This document shows positions 1 to 5,343 of a stretch of 6,036 nt of DNA, piece after piece. Source of the DNA: Bacteroidota bacterium (GTDB lineage: Bacteria > Bacteroidota > Bacteroidia > NS11-12g > UBA955); NCBI GenBank assembly GCA_030836345.1, contig JAURQA010000154.1:1-6036 (forward strand). Direction: 5' to 3'. The translations under genes were made by a program, and so were the position numbers. Below the pieces are notes generated by a model, which ran no database searches, was not told the origin of the DNA, and was given only the letters and a program-made list of their open reading frames with translations. Every line of letters starts with the position of its first letter. Positions within the stretch are counted from its first letter, which is position 1.

Positions 1-1
1 C

Positions 2-490
2 AGCCCATTGCCCCAAGCCTTTTCCTATTCCTTTAATAGCCCTGCAGGAATGGCAGAACATGAGGGGATTTTATATGTGGCAGAAAATACCAGCGATACC
101 ATTTCTAGCATTAATTTATTGGATTTAAGCCAAGCTAAGAAAACAGTAGCCACAAATGTAGACGGTCCCGATGTACTTTTGGTGCATGAAAGCATTTTGT
201 ATATATCTGAGTTCGATAAAGGCCAGATCTCAACCATTTCCTTAGACCCATTATCCAATAATCTACCAGACAATGGCATACCTGGGCTCTACCCTAACCC
301 CTGCCGCTCTTATTTAAACGTGCATAGCTCAATTAGACACTCCACTTACAGTATCTATGCCATCACTGGAAAACGTTTGTTCTTTGGCCTAAAGGCGAGC
401 CACGGATGCATTGATATGAGTAGACTTAACAATGGCATATACATACTCATGGATGAGAAAAATAAAACTCAAATATTCACAAAACATTAA
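2..490 (+). CDS. C-terminal part of a secreted protein with T9SS type A sorting domain (5' truncated)
   Basis: The reading frame is open through the left edge, so this is the last 162 residues of a longer protein; the TTG at 8 is not a believable start. The first ~85 residues contain two similar blocks, EGILYVAE..TISSINL and ESILYISEFDKGQISTISL, spaced like blades of an NHL/SMP-30-type beta-propeller. The last ~70 residues form a typical T9SS type A sorting domain: a GLYPNP start, YLNV, a central YSIYAITGKRLF strand pair, then DMSRLNNGIYIL and a short basic end. In this family the domain directs export through the Por/Gld type IX machinery and is removed at the outer membrane, leaving the protein on the surface or released. 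The substrate or ligand of the propeller part cannot be told. The T9SS domain is confident; the propeller call is moderate because most of the protein lies outside the window. Confidence 0.85.
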   Translation, partial: SPLPQAFSYSFNSPAGMAEHEGILYVAENTSDTISSINLLDLSQAKKTVATNVDGPDVLLVHESILYISEFDKGQISTISLDPLSNNLPDNGIPGLYPNPCRSYLNVHSSIRHSTYSIYAITGKRLFFGLKASHGCIDMSRLNNGIYILMDEKNKTQIFTKH

Positions 491-508
491 ATCATAAGAA
501 AGAAATAC

Positions 509-516
509 TAGCTTTG
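509..516 (+). promoter_or_regulatory. Possible -7 promoter element before the methyltransferase gene
   Basis: TAGCTTTG matches the Bacteroidota -7 consensus TAnnTTTG exactly and lies 12 bases before the ATG at 529. No TTG/TTTG is seen at the expected -33 position (about 485-492), so this may be a weak promoter or a chance match. If real, it argues against the TTG at 514 as the start codon, because that TTG would be part of the promoter. Confidence 0.3.
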
Positions 517-528
517 AATTTAAGATTT

Positions 529-1398
529 ATGGGTTTATTTAAGAATTGGTTGAAAAAATATCTTTTGGTGTTTAAGGTTAAAGATCGGTGGTCCGCTCAA
601 ACACAAGCTTCACTCCGCAATCTATATTTAAACCATCAAAGCAATGCAAGAAATGGCTTATACCACAAGCTGAGCGATACAGGATTAAGCGTATTTTCAC
701 AGTTTGAAGAGGACGGTATGGTTCTCTACCTTTTTTCGCTACTGGGTATGCAGCACAAAACCTTTATTGAAATTGGCTCAGATGATGGGATAAATAGCAA
801 CTCAGCCAATTTGTATTTTAACTTTGGATGGGCTGGTGTTTTTATTGATGGCAATAAAAAAAGCTTGGAACGAGGAAGGTACTTTTATGCGAAATACCCT
901 AATCCTTTTATGCATAAGCCTCAATTTATACATGCTATGGTTTGCCCAGAAAGCATTAATGAACTTTTAAAACAATCTAAAATAGAAGGTCAAATTGGTT
1001 TTATGTCCATTGATATTGATAGCAATGACTATTATATCTGGGAGGCTATTAACTGCATAGAACCACAAGTGGTAATGATTGAAACTCAAGTGGCCATGGG
1101 ACACAGAGCCATTGTTGCGCCATATATTTCACCCAGTGAGTATGGCAAACCCCGGCACAGAATGTATCACGGAGCTTCGGCACCTGCTATGGTAGATTTG
1201 GGTAAAAAGAAAGGGTATCGCCTCGTAGGATCCAATCACCTGGGGTTTAACCTCATCTTTATTCGTGAGAACTTATTGCAAAAGGAAGTTCCAACAATCA
1301 GTTACAAGGATATATTAAAACATCCTTCAGTTGAAGATGGCATGAATAAATTTAAGGATATTAAGCATTATTCCTTTTTAGAGCTTGAAGATGAATAA
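529..1398 (+). CDS. FkbM-like SAM-dependent methyltransferase family protein
   Basis: The 289-residue protein resembles the FkbM-related family whose members carry an SQxxEDG block followed by a Rossmann-type SAM site. Visible blocks (numbered from the ATG at 529) are SQFEEDG at 57-63, FIEIGSDDGINSNSANL at 79-95 (SAM-binding loop), GVFIDGN at 103-109 (acidic end of the second strand), MSIDIDSNDYYIWEAI at 159-174, VVMIE at 181-185, and a C-terminal GYRLVGSNHLGFNLIF block. Together these fit a cytosolic O-methyltransferase-like fold; the substrate cannot be read. Relatives are often found with glycan or cell-surface genes, which would suit the T9SS gene 38 bases upstream, but that link is inference. 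The frame also opens at TTG 514, adding five residues; ATG 529 is preferred because 514 falls within a promoter-like TAGCTTTG. The N-terminal ~45 residues are basic and less conserved-looking, with no signal peptide. Confidence 0.75.
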   Translation: MGLFKNWLKKYLLVFKVKDRWSAQTQASLRNLYLNHQSNARNGLYHKLSDTGLSVFSQFEEDGMVLYLFSLLGMQHKTFIEIGSDDGINSNSANLYFNFGWAGVFIDGNKKSLERGRYFYAKYPNPFMHKPQFIHAMVCPESINELLKQSKIEGQIGFMSIDIDSNDYYIWEAINCIEPQVVMIETQVAMGHRAIVAPYISPSEYGKPRHRMYHGASAPAMVDLGKKKGYRLVGSNHLGFNLIFIRENLLQKEVPTISYKDILKHPSVEDGMNKFKDIKHYSFLELEDE

Positions 1399-1458
1399 AT
1401 AGGTCCAATCAGTCCTTTCAATCACCAATATAAATTCAAAAGAAAAATAAATTCTCCC

Positions 1459-1489
1459 TTTGATTTTTAAATAAATAGAGGTATTTTTG
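1459..1489 (+). promoter_or_regulatory. rpsT promoter, Bacteroidota consensus
   Basis: TTTG at 1459-1462 and TATTTTTG at 1482-1489 are separated by exactly 19 bases, a perfect match to the Bacteroidota housekeeping sigma consensus (TTTG, N19, TAnnTTTG). Transcription would start near 1494-1496, giving a leader of only about 13-15 bases before the ATG at 1509. It is the only recognisable signal in the 110-base gap after the methyltransferase gene, so rpsT probably has its own transcript. Confidence 0.85.
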
Positions 1490-1508
1490 CAGCCCATTTA
1501 AAAAATTC

Positions 1509-1763
1509 ATGGCAAATCATAAATCATCAATAAAAAGAATAAGAGCCAACGAAACGAAGAGATTACGTAATCGTTACCAACATAAATCTGCACGTACAAT
1601 TCTAAGAGAATTGCGCAGCAGTACTACAGCTAAAGAGGCTGGAGAATTGTTAAATAAAGCTTTTAGCTCATTGGATAAATTGGCTAAACGCAACATTATT
1701 CACAAAAACAAAGCAAGCAACTTAAAGGGCAAATTGCAAAAATTTGCGAACGGTCTTTCATAA
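1509..1763 (+). CDS. rpsT: 30S ribosomal protein S20
   Basis: This 84-residue, strongly basic protein has the S20 signature throughout: MANHKSSIKRIRANETKRLRN at the N-terminus, a middle section ending in a LNKAFSSLDKLAKRNIIHKNKA block, then a lysine-rich helix ending in the usual short tail. S20 is a three-helix-bundle primary binding protein of 16S rRNA that stabilises the body of the 30S subunit. The length is normal for the family (about 84-88 residues). The ATG gives the conserved MANHKS start. The gene is flanked by a consensus promoter and a strong hairpin terminator, so it is a single-gene transcription unit. No leader structure for autoregulation is visible, and the predicted leader is very short. 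Confidence 0.99.
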   Translation: MANHKSSIKRIRANETKRLRNRYQHKSARTILRELRSSTTAKEAGELLNKAFSSLDKLAKRNIIHKNKASNLKGKLQKFANGLS

Positions 1764-1778
1764 AAAGCGAAAGACATT

Positions 1779-1817
1779 AGAAAAAACTGTTTCTTTTAAA
1801 AGAAGCAGTTTTTTTTG
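1779..1817 (+). terminator. Intrinsic terminator of rpsT
   Basis: An inverted repeat 16 bases after the rpsT stop pairs 1781-1795 with 1800-1814 around a TTAA loop, with a single G-U wobble (T1790 with G1805). The stem core is ACTGTTTCTT / AAGAAGCAGT, and the downstream arm runs into eight consecutive T residues (1809-1816). The A-rich upstream arm makes it nearly symmetrical, but no gene on the minus strand ends here. Confidence 0.9.
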
Positions 1818-1845
1818 TTTCAATCATTAATTAATGTTAATTTAG
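1814..1845 (+). promoter_or_regulatory. Candidate promoter of the exonuclease/GIY-YIG - S24 repressor unit
   Basis: TTTG at 1814-1817, at the end of the rpsT terminator T-tract, is followed after 20 bases by TAATTTAG at 1838-1845. The latter matches TAnnTTTG at five of six fixed positions. Transcription would start near 1850, about 25 bases before the TTG start at 1876. The match is good but not perfect in AT-rich DNA. A promoter is needed here because the preceding terminator should isolate the downstream genes. Confidence 0.5.
1825..1836. promoter_or_regulatory. Perfect 12-bp palindrome, candidate operator
   Basis: CATTAATTAATG is identical on both strands and lies between the two halves of the candidate promoter (TTTG 1814-1817 and TAATTTAG 1838-1845). 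That is a classic position for a dimeric repressor to block transcription. The obvious candidate binder is the XRE/S24 protein encoded by the second gene of the unit. Its role is inferred from symmetry and position only, and low-complexity AT-rich DNA makes chance palindromes more likely. Confidence 0.4.
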
Positions 1846-1876
1846 CTGCCATTTGTGTGATAATATAATTAACATT
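1833..1876. repeat. 10-bp inverted repeat spanning promoter and start codon
   Basis: AATGTTAATT at 1833-1842 recurs as its exact reverse complement AATTAACATT at 1867-1876, with 24 bases between. The left arm overlaps the 12-bp palindrome and the -7 box; the right arm ends on the first base of the TTG start codon. It could be a pair of operator half-sites on adjacent helical turns or a weak leader hairpin that hides the start codon. Being AT-only apart from one G/C per arm, it would form a weak RNA stem, so DNA binding is the better guess. Confidence 0.4.
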
Positions 1877-3243
1877 TGATTTTTGCCATAACAGATATTG
1901 AGACTACCGGAGAAAGTACCAAGAGGGGTGCAATTACGGAGATATGCGTAAAACTGACGGATGGAGAAAAAGTCATTCAAAGCTTTACTACCCTACTGAA
2001 CCCCATGCGTCCCATAAAATCTGGGGTGGTTGCTCTTACAGGTATAACGGATCAAATGGTACGTGATGCTCCCAGTTTTGCAGAAATTGCTGCCGATTTG
2101 CATCACTTATTCAGCGGAGCTGTTTTTGTAGCTCACAATGTAAATTTTGATTTTAGATTTATTCAAGCGGCCTTTGAAAATGCGGGATACTCCTTTAATC
2201 CAAAAAAAATGTGCACCGTGCGATTGGCAAGAAAAGCCTTTCCTGGACAAGCTTCTTATAGTTTGGGTAAACTAAGTGCTTCCCTAGGCATTGGATTAAA
2301 TAACCGACACCGAGCCGAAGGTGATACCGATGCAACGGTAGAACTATTTAAAAGATCGAAAGCCACCTTAAATGAGGATGATTTTAATGCCCTTATTCAA
2401 ACAGGGCAGGTTCTTCCACCCCATTTAACTCAGGAGGACATCAAAAATTTACCTTCAACACCTGGAGTATATCGTTTTTTAGATGAAAACGATAAGGTAA
2501 AATATATTGGCAAAGCCATTAATATAAAAAAAAGAGTGTTGCAGCATTTTGGGAAAAACAGTGCCCGAAACAACCTAGAACTGGAACAAATACATCGCTT
2601 AGAGCATCTTGAAACTGGATGTGAACTGCATGCATTGTTGCAGGAATCCAATGAAATTGACCAGGTATGGCCAGAATGGAATGTACTGGGAAAAAAACCC
2701 AATATTCAATGGCGAATGGTTCTGTTTGAATCCTTTAGTGGGCTGCATAAGATAGAACTGGTTAAAAACGTAAAGAATACCGAGTCTCCCTTTATATTCA
2801 AAAGCAAGCCTTTGGGCGAAGCGCTCTTAAACCGAATTAAGAAACAGCATGATATCTGCGTATTTCTTCCAAAATTTGCTGGCAAGTTCTGCAAAGAGGA
2901 TTGCTACTGCCATGGAAGCGAGGCCTCCGTTATGAACGAACACAATACACGACTAAAAGCGGTATGGAATGAGTTGCATCATTCCGAGAATGTAGATGTA
3001 CTCATTTCTAAAGGAAGAACACCAGAAGAACGTTCCTGGACTTTATTTAAACACGGCTGCCTACATGCCTGGGGGCATTCTCAGGATAATATTGAGGAGT
3101 CTATAGCAGATACTCCTTTTCAAAAAAATGCGGCTTTAGCGCAAAGCATTGCATTACAATACTTGCAGCATGCAAAGCTGAACCCAAACCATGAATATCG
3201 AGTATTTACTCTAAAACAAAATAAATTTGAATTATGTACCTAA
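1876..3243 (+). CDS. DnaQ-like 3'-5' exonuclease fused to UvrC/Cho-like GIY-YIG endonuclease
   Basis: The 455-residue protein has two nuclease domains. Residues 1-165 are a DEDDh exonuclease of the DNA polymerase III epsilon type: Exo I DIETTG (D7, E9), Exo II AHNVNFDFRF (D92) and Exo III HRAEGD (H145, D150), all intact. Residues 190-275 are a GIY-YIG domain like the UvrC N-terminus and Cho: GVY at 197-199, KYIGKA at 209-214, R220, and LLQE with the likely metal-binding E257. The rest resembles the Cho/UvrC C-terminal extension, including a C339/C343/C345 cluster. UvrC's UvrB-binding, RNase H-like and helix-hairpin-helix regions are not apparent. Similar DnaQ-UvrC fusions are known in actinobacteria and Bacteroidota and are thought to act in DNA repair; the precise substrate here is unknown. 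The start is TTG, because an in-frame stop lies at 1870-1872 and the first catalytic residue is D7. The gene overlaps the next one by 10 bases. Confidence 0.93.
   Translation: MIFAITDIETTGESTKRGAITEICVKLTDGEKVIQSFTTLLNPMRPIKSGVVALTGITDQMVRDAPSFAEIAADLHHLFSGAVFVAHNVNFDFRFIQAAFENAGYSFNPKKMCTVRLARKAFPGQASYSLGKLSASLGIGLNNRHRAEGDTDATVELFKRSKATLNEDDFNALIQTGQVLPPHLTQEDIKNLPSTPGVYRFLDENDKVKYIGKAINIKKRVLQHFGKNSARNNLELEQIHRLEHLETGCELHALLQESNEIDQVWPEWNVLGKKPNIQWRMVLFESFSGLHKIELVKNVKNTESPFIFKSKPLGEALLNRIKKQHDICVFLPKFAGKFCKEDCYCHGSEASVMNEHNTRLKAVWNELHHSENVDVLISKGRTPEERSWTLFKHGCLHAWGHSQDNIEESIADTPFQKNAALAQSIALQYLQHAKLNPNHEYRVFTLKQNKFELCT
3222..3229 (+). promoter_or_regulatory. Possible internal -7 element before the S24 repressor gene
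   Basis: TAAATTTG matches TAnnTTTG exactly and ends four bases before the repressor ATG at 3234. A transcript from here would be leaderless or nearly so. No TTG/TTTG is found at the expected -33 distance, and the element lies in the coding end of the nuclease gene, so a chance match is quite possible. Confidence 0.25.
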
Positions 3244-4052
3244 AAGAGAATCTTAAACTCATGCGCAAACGCATGAAACGAAGTCAAACAGAAGTAGCCA
3301 CCATGATGGACATTACTCGTTCTGCCTATAACAGTTATGAGAATGGCGTGGCCGAACCATCCATTGGCTTGTTGATTCGTCTCGCAGATTTCTACAAAGT
3401 AAATTTGGATAAATTGGTGCGCATCAATCTTTCTGAACTGGGTGAGTTTAAACTCAGTGAAATAGAAAAAGGCTACGATGTAGATATTACCGGCTCCAAA
3501 TTGCGTGTTATTAGCACTACAGTAGATACCAATGATAATGAAAATGTAGAATTGGTGCCTATTCGAGCCAAAGCGGGTTATACCGCTGGTTATGCAGATC
3601 CATCATACATTAAGGTGCTTCCTGCATTTAATATGCCATTCCTATCTGAAAATAAAAAATACAGAACCTTCCCTATTTCTGGCGACAGCATGCCTCCAGT
3701 TTTAGACAAAGCATGGGTTACGGGCGAGTATTTACAAGATTGGACCTATATAGATAATGGAAAACCGTATATTGTTATTACCAAAGATGATGGCATTGTT
3801 TTTAAAGTATTGTACAGCCGCATAAAGGAGGATGGCACCATCATGCTTTGCAGCACAAACTCTTCCTATGAGCCATATTCGGTTAATGTTTCAGATATTT
3901 TAGAATTATGGAAATTCGTAAACTATATTAATCCTCGCTTCGAGGAACCCAGTAATTCAGATTCAGACAACTTGGGAACTGCCATACGTAATCTTCAAAA
4001 AGAAGTGAGCGTAATGCATCAAAAAATGGATTCGATTGATTCTAAAATGTAG
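3234..4052 (+). CDS. XRE-family HTH regulator with LexA/CI-like S24 self-cleavage domain
   Basis: The 272-residue protein starts with a Cro/CI-type helix-turn-helix (about 6-62, with SQTEVATMM and SAYNSYENG as the turn and recognition region). After a linker, an S24 domain begins at VPIRAKAGYTAGY. It shows a possible Ala-Gly cleavage site (A114-G115), the nucleophilic serine in SGDSMPP (S152) and the general-base lysine in VFKVLY (K191). In LexA, CI and related repressors this pair cleaves the Ala-Gly bond when activated RecA filaments form, releasing the DNA. Residues about 246-272 form a short coiled-coil-like helix (AIRNLQKEVSVMHQKMDSI) absent from LexA. ATG 3234 lies inside the end of the nuclease gene (10-base overlap), pointing to translational coupling. 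The likely role is repression of its own operon, possibly released by DNA damage; that is inference. Some Bacteroidota S24 regulators respond to other signals, and cleavage is not proven by sequence. No prophage genes are next to it. Confidence 0.9.
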   Translation: MYLKENLKLMRKRMKRSQTEVATMMDITRSAYNSYENGVAEPSIGLLIRLADFYKVNLDKLVRINLSELGEFKLSEIEKGYDVDITGSKLRVISTTVDTNDNENVELVPIRAKAGYTAGYADPSYIKVLPAFNMPFLSENKKYRTFPISGDSMPPVLDKAWVTGEYLQDWTYIDNGKPYIVITKDDGIVFKVLYSRIKEDGTIMLCSTNSSYEPYSVNVSDILELWKFVNYINPRFEEPSNSDSDNLGTAIRNLQKEVSVMHQKMDSIDSKM

Positions 4053-5270
4053 CTACAATTCAATCTCACATGCCACTAGGTCTTGCATGGTTTCTCGCCT
4101 ACGGATCAAATGGGCTTCTCCATTGGTAACCAGTACTTCGGCAGGCCTAAATCTCGCATTATAATTATTGGCCATGCTGTAGGCATAGGCACCAGCGTTA
4201 TGAATAGCTAAAATATCCCCTTCTCGCACTTCGTTTAATTGCCTGTCATAACCCAGGGTATCAGTTTCGCAAATATAACCAACCACAGAATACACCCGTT
4301 TATTAGGGGTGGTATTGCTCACATTTTCTATATGGTGATAGGCATCATAAAACATGGGTCTCAAAAGGTGATTTTGACCACTGTTTACACCAACAAAAAC
4401 AGTAGAAGTGGTTTGTTTAATCACATTGGCTTCTACTAATAAGTAGCCGCTTTCGCTCACGAGGTATTTGCCTGGTTCAAACCATAACTCCAGCTCGCGG
4501 CCGTATTCTTTACAGAAAATCTTAAACGCCGCACTTACTTCAGCTCCTAAAGAATTGATATCGGTAATCACATCTCCTTCTTTATAGGCTACCTTAAATC
4601 CACTTCCAAAATCCATAAATGCTAAATCCTTAAAATCCTTAGCAGCATTAAATAATAACTGTGCGCCCTGAAGAAATACTCCGCTATCCAAAATATCGCT
4701 TCCGGTATGCATATGCAATCCATTCACTTTAATATTTAAACTCTCGACAATACGCACCACATGAGGTACTTGGTAAATAGAAATCCCAAATTTAGAATCT
4801 ATATGCCCTACAGAAATATGGCTGTTTCCCCCTGCCATAATATGCGGATTGAGTCGAATGCAACAGGGCACGGTATTTCCGTACTCTGCACCAAACATTT
4901 CCAATGCAACAATATTATCTATGTTAATGTGCACGCCTAATTCTACGGCAGATTTAATTTCACTAAAGCTTACGCAATTGGGTGTAAACATAATTTGAGT
5001 GGGCTCAAACCCGGCTCTCAGACCCAATTTAACCTCGTTTATAGAAACAGCATCTAAACCAGCACCTTGAGCCTTTAAAAGCTTTAGAATATTAATGTTA
5101 TTTAATGCTTTTAAGGCATAATGAAACTTTGTGCATACTCCAGAAAAAGCATCAGACAGTTTTTTATACTGTGATTCAATTTTAGCCGCATCATAAACGT
5201 AAACTGGTGAGCCAAATTTTTCTGCAATATCTGTGGCTTTTACACCTCCAATATTATTTTCTATATTCAT
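4053..5270 (-). CDS. lysA: Diaminopimelate decarboxylase
   Basis: This 405-residue PLP enzyme (fold-type III, alanine racemase-like barrel plus C-terminal beta domain) decarboxylates meso-diaminopimelate to L-lysine, the last step of the pathway that also supplies peptidoglycan. Numbered from the ATG at 5270: PLP lysine K54 in HYALKALN, LHMHTGSD with H188 at 185-192, the phosphate-binding DFGSGF at 220-225, EPGK at 265-268 (EPGR in many enzymes), CETD at 334-337 with the catalytic cysteine of the partner subunit, and GAYAYSMANNYNARFRPAEV near the C-terminus. The CETD and GAY blocks favour lysA over ornithine/arginine or carboxynorspermidine decarboxylases. The frame also allows a TTG start at 5279, but ATG 5270 gives the natural MNIENN start. 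It follows secDF on the same strand behind a terminator, and its stop codon abuts that of the convergent S24 repressor gene. Confidence 0.95.
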   Translation of the reverse strand: MNIENNIGGVKATDIAEKFGSPVYVYDAAKIESQYKKLSDAFSGVCTKFHYALKALNNINILKLLKAQGAGLDAVSINEVKLGLRAGFEPTQIMFTPNCVSFSEIKSAVELGVHINIDNIVALEMFGAEYGNTVPCCIRLNPHIMAGGNSHISVGHIDSKFGISIYQVPHVVRIVESLNIKVNGLHMHTGSDILDSGVFLQGAQLLFNAAKDFKDLAFMDFGSGFKVAYKEGDVITDINSLGAEVSAAFKIFCKEYGRELELWFEPGKYLVSESGYLLVEANVIKQTTSTVFVGVNSGQNHLLRPMFYDAYHHIENVSNTTPNKRVYSVVGYICETDTLGYDRQLNEVREGDILAIHNAGAYAYSMANNYNARFRPAEVLVTNGEAHLIRRRETMQDLVACEIEL

Positions 5271-5291
5271 TATATTCAAATTATATCCATT

Positions 5292-5322
5292 AAAAAAGGC
5301 GAGGATGTTATCCCCGCCTTTT
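5292..5322 (-). terminator. Intrinsic terminator of secDF
   Basis: Positions 5322-5310 pair with 5306-5294 around a 3-base loop, with a GC-rich core (GGCGGGGAT / ATCCTCGCC on the minus strand) followed by six T residues (5297-5292). C5314/A5302 gives a G-U wobble in minus-strand RNA but an A-C mismatch in plus-strand RNA, so the hairpin is built for minus-strand transcripts. It lies 22 bases after the secDF stop and 21 bases before the lysA ATG. Confidence 0.88.
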
Positions 5323-5343
5323 ATTTAGTTTACAGGGAGATCG

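Noticed and set aside
25..279. Open frame of 84 codons on the minus strand opposite the T9SS-domain protein
   Set aside because: The plus-strand frame has clear repeat and sorting-domain motifs, while the minus-strand translation resembles nothing known.
1399..1458. Possible terminator after the methyltransferase gene
   Set aside because: No convincing stem with a T-tract could be paired in this stretch.
1864..1869. TATAAT, identical to the E. coli sigma-70 -10 box, just before the nuclease start
   Set aside because: The Bacteroidota housekeeping sigma uses TAnnTTTG, no TTGACA-like box lies 17 bases upstream, and the start codon would fall at about +1. It is most likely a by-product of AT-rich DNA.
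1871..1878. AACATTTG as a -7 element of the nuclease gene
   Set aside because: It overlaps the start codon and would place transcription initiation after the codons for catalytic D7 and E9; the spacing to the TTTG at 1852-1855 is only 15.
2430..2702. Open frame of 90 codons on the minus strand inside the nuclease gene
   Set aside because: It lies antisense to conserved GIY-YIG coding sequence, and its translation is cysteine/serine-rich with no recognisable domain; it is a shadow frame.
3234..4052. Prophage CI repressor as evidence of an integrated phage
   Set aside because: No integrase, structural, lysis or replication phage genes and no attachment-site repeats are present; the neighbours are housekeeping genes and the gene is coupled to a repair-type nuclease.
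4239..4439. Open frame of 66 codons on the plus strand inside lysA
   Set aside because: It lies antisense to conserved lysA motifs (CETD and upstream) and has no independent support.
5276..5290. Four-codon ATG minicistron (MDII, stop TGA) on the minus strand before lysA
   Set aside because: It is too short to judge, has no regulatory amino-acid run such as lysine codons, and is easily produced by chance in AT-rich DNA.
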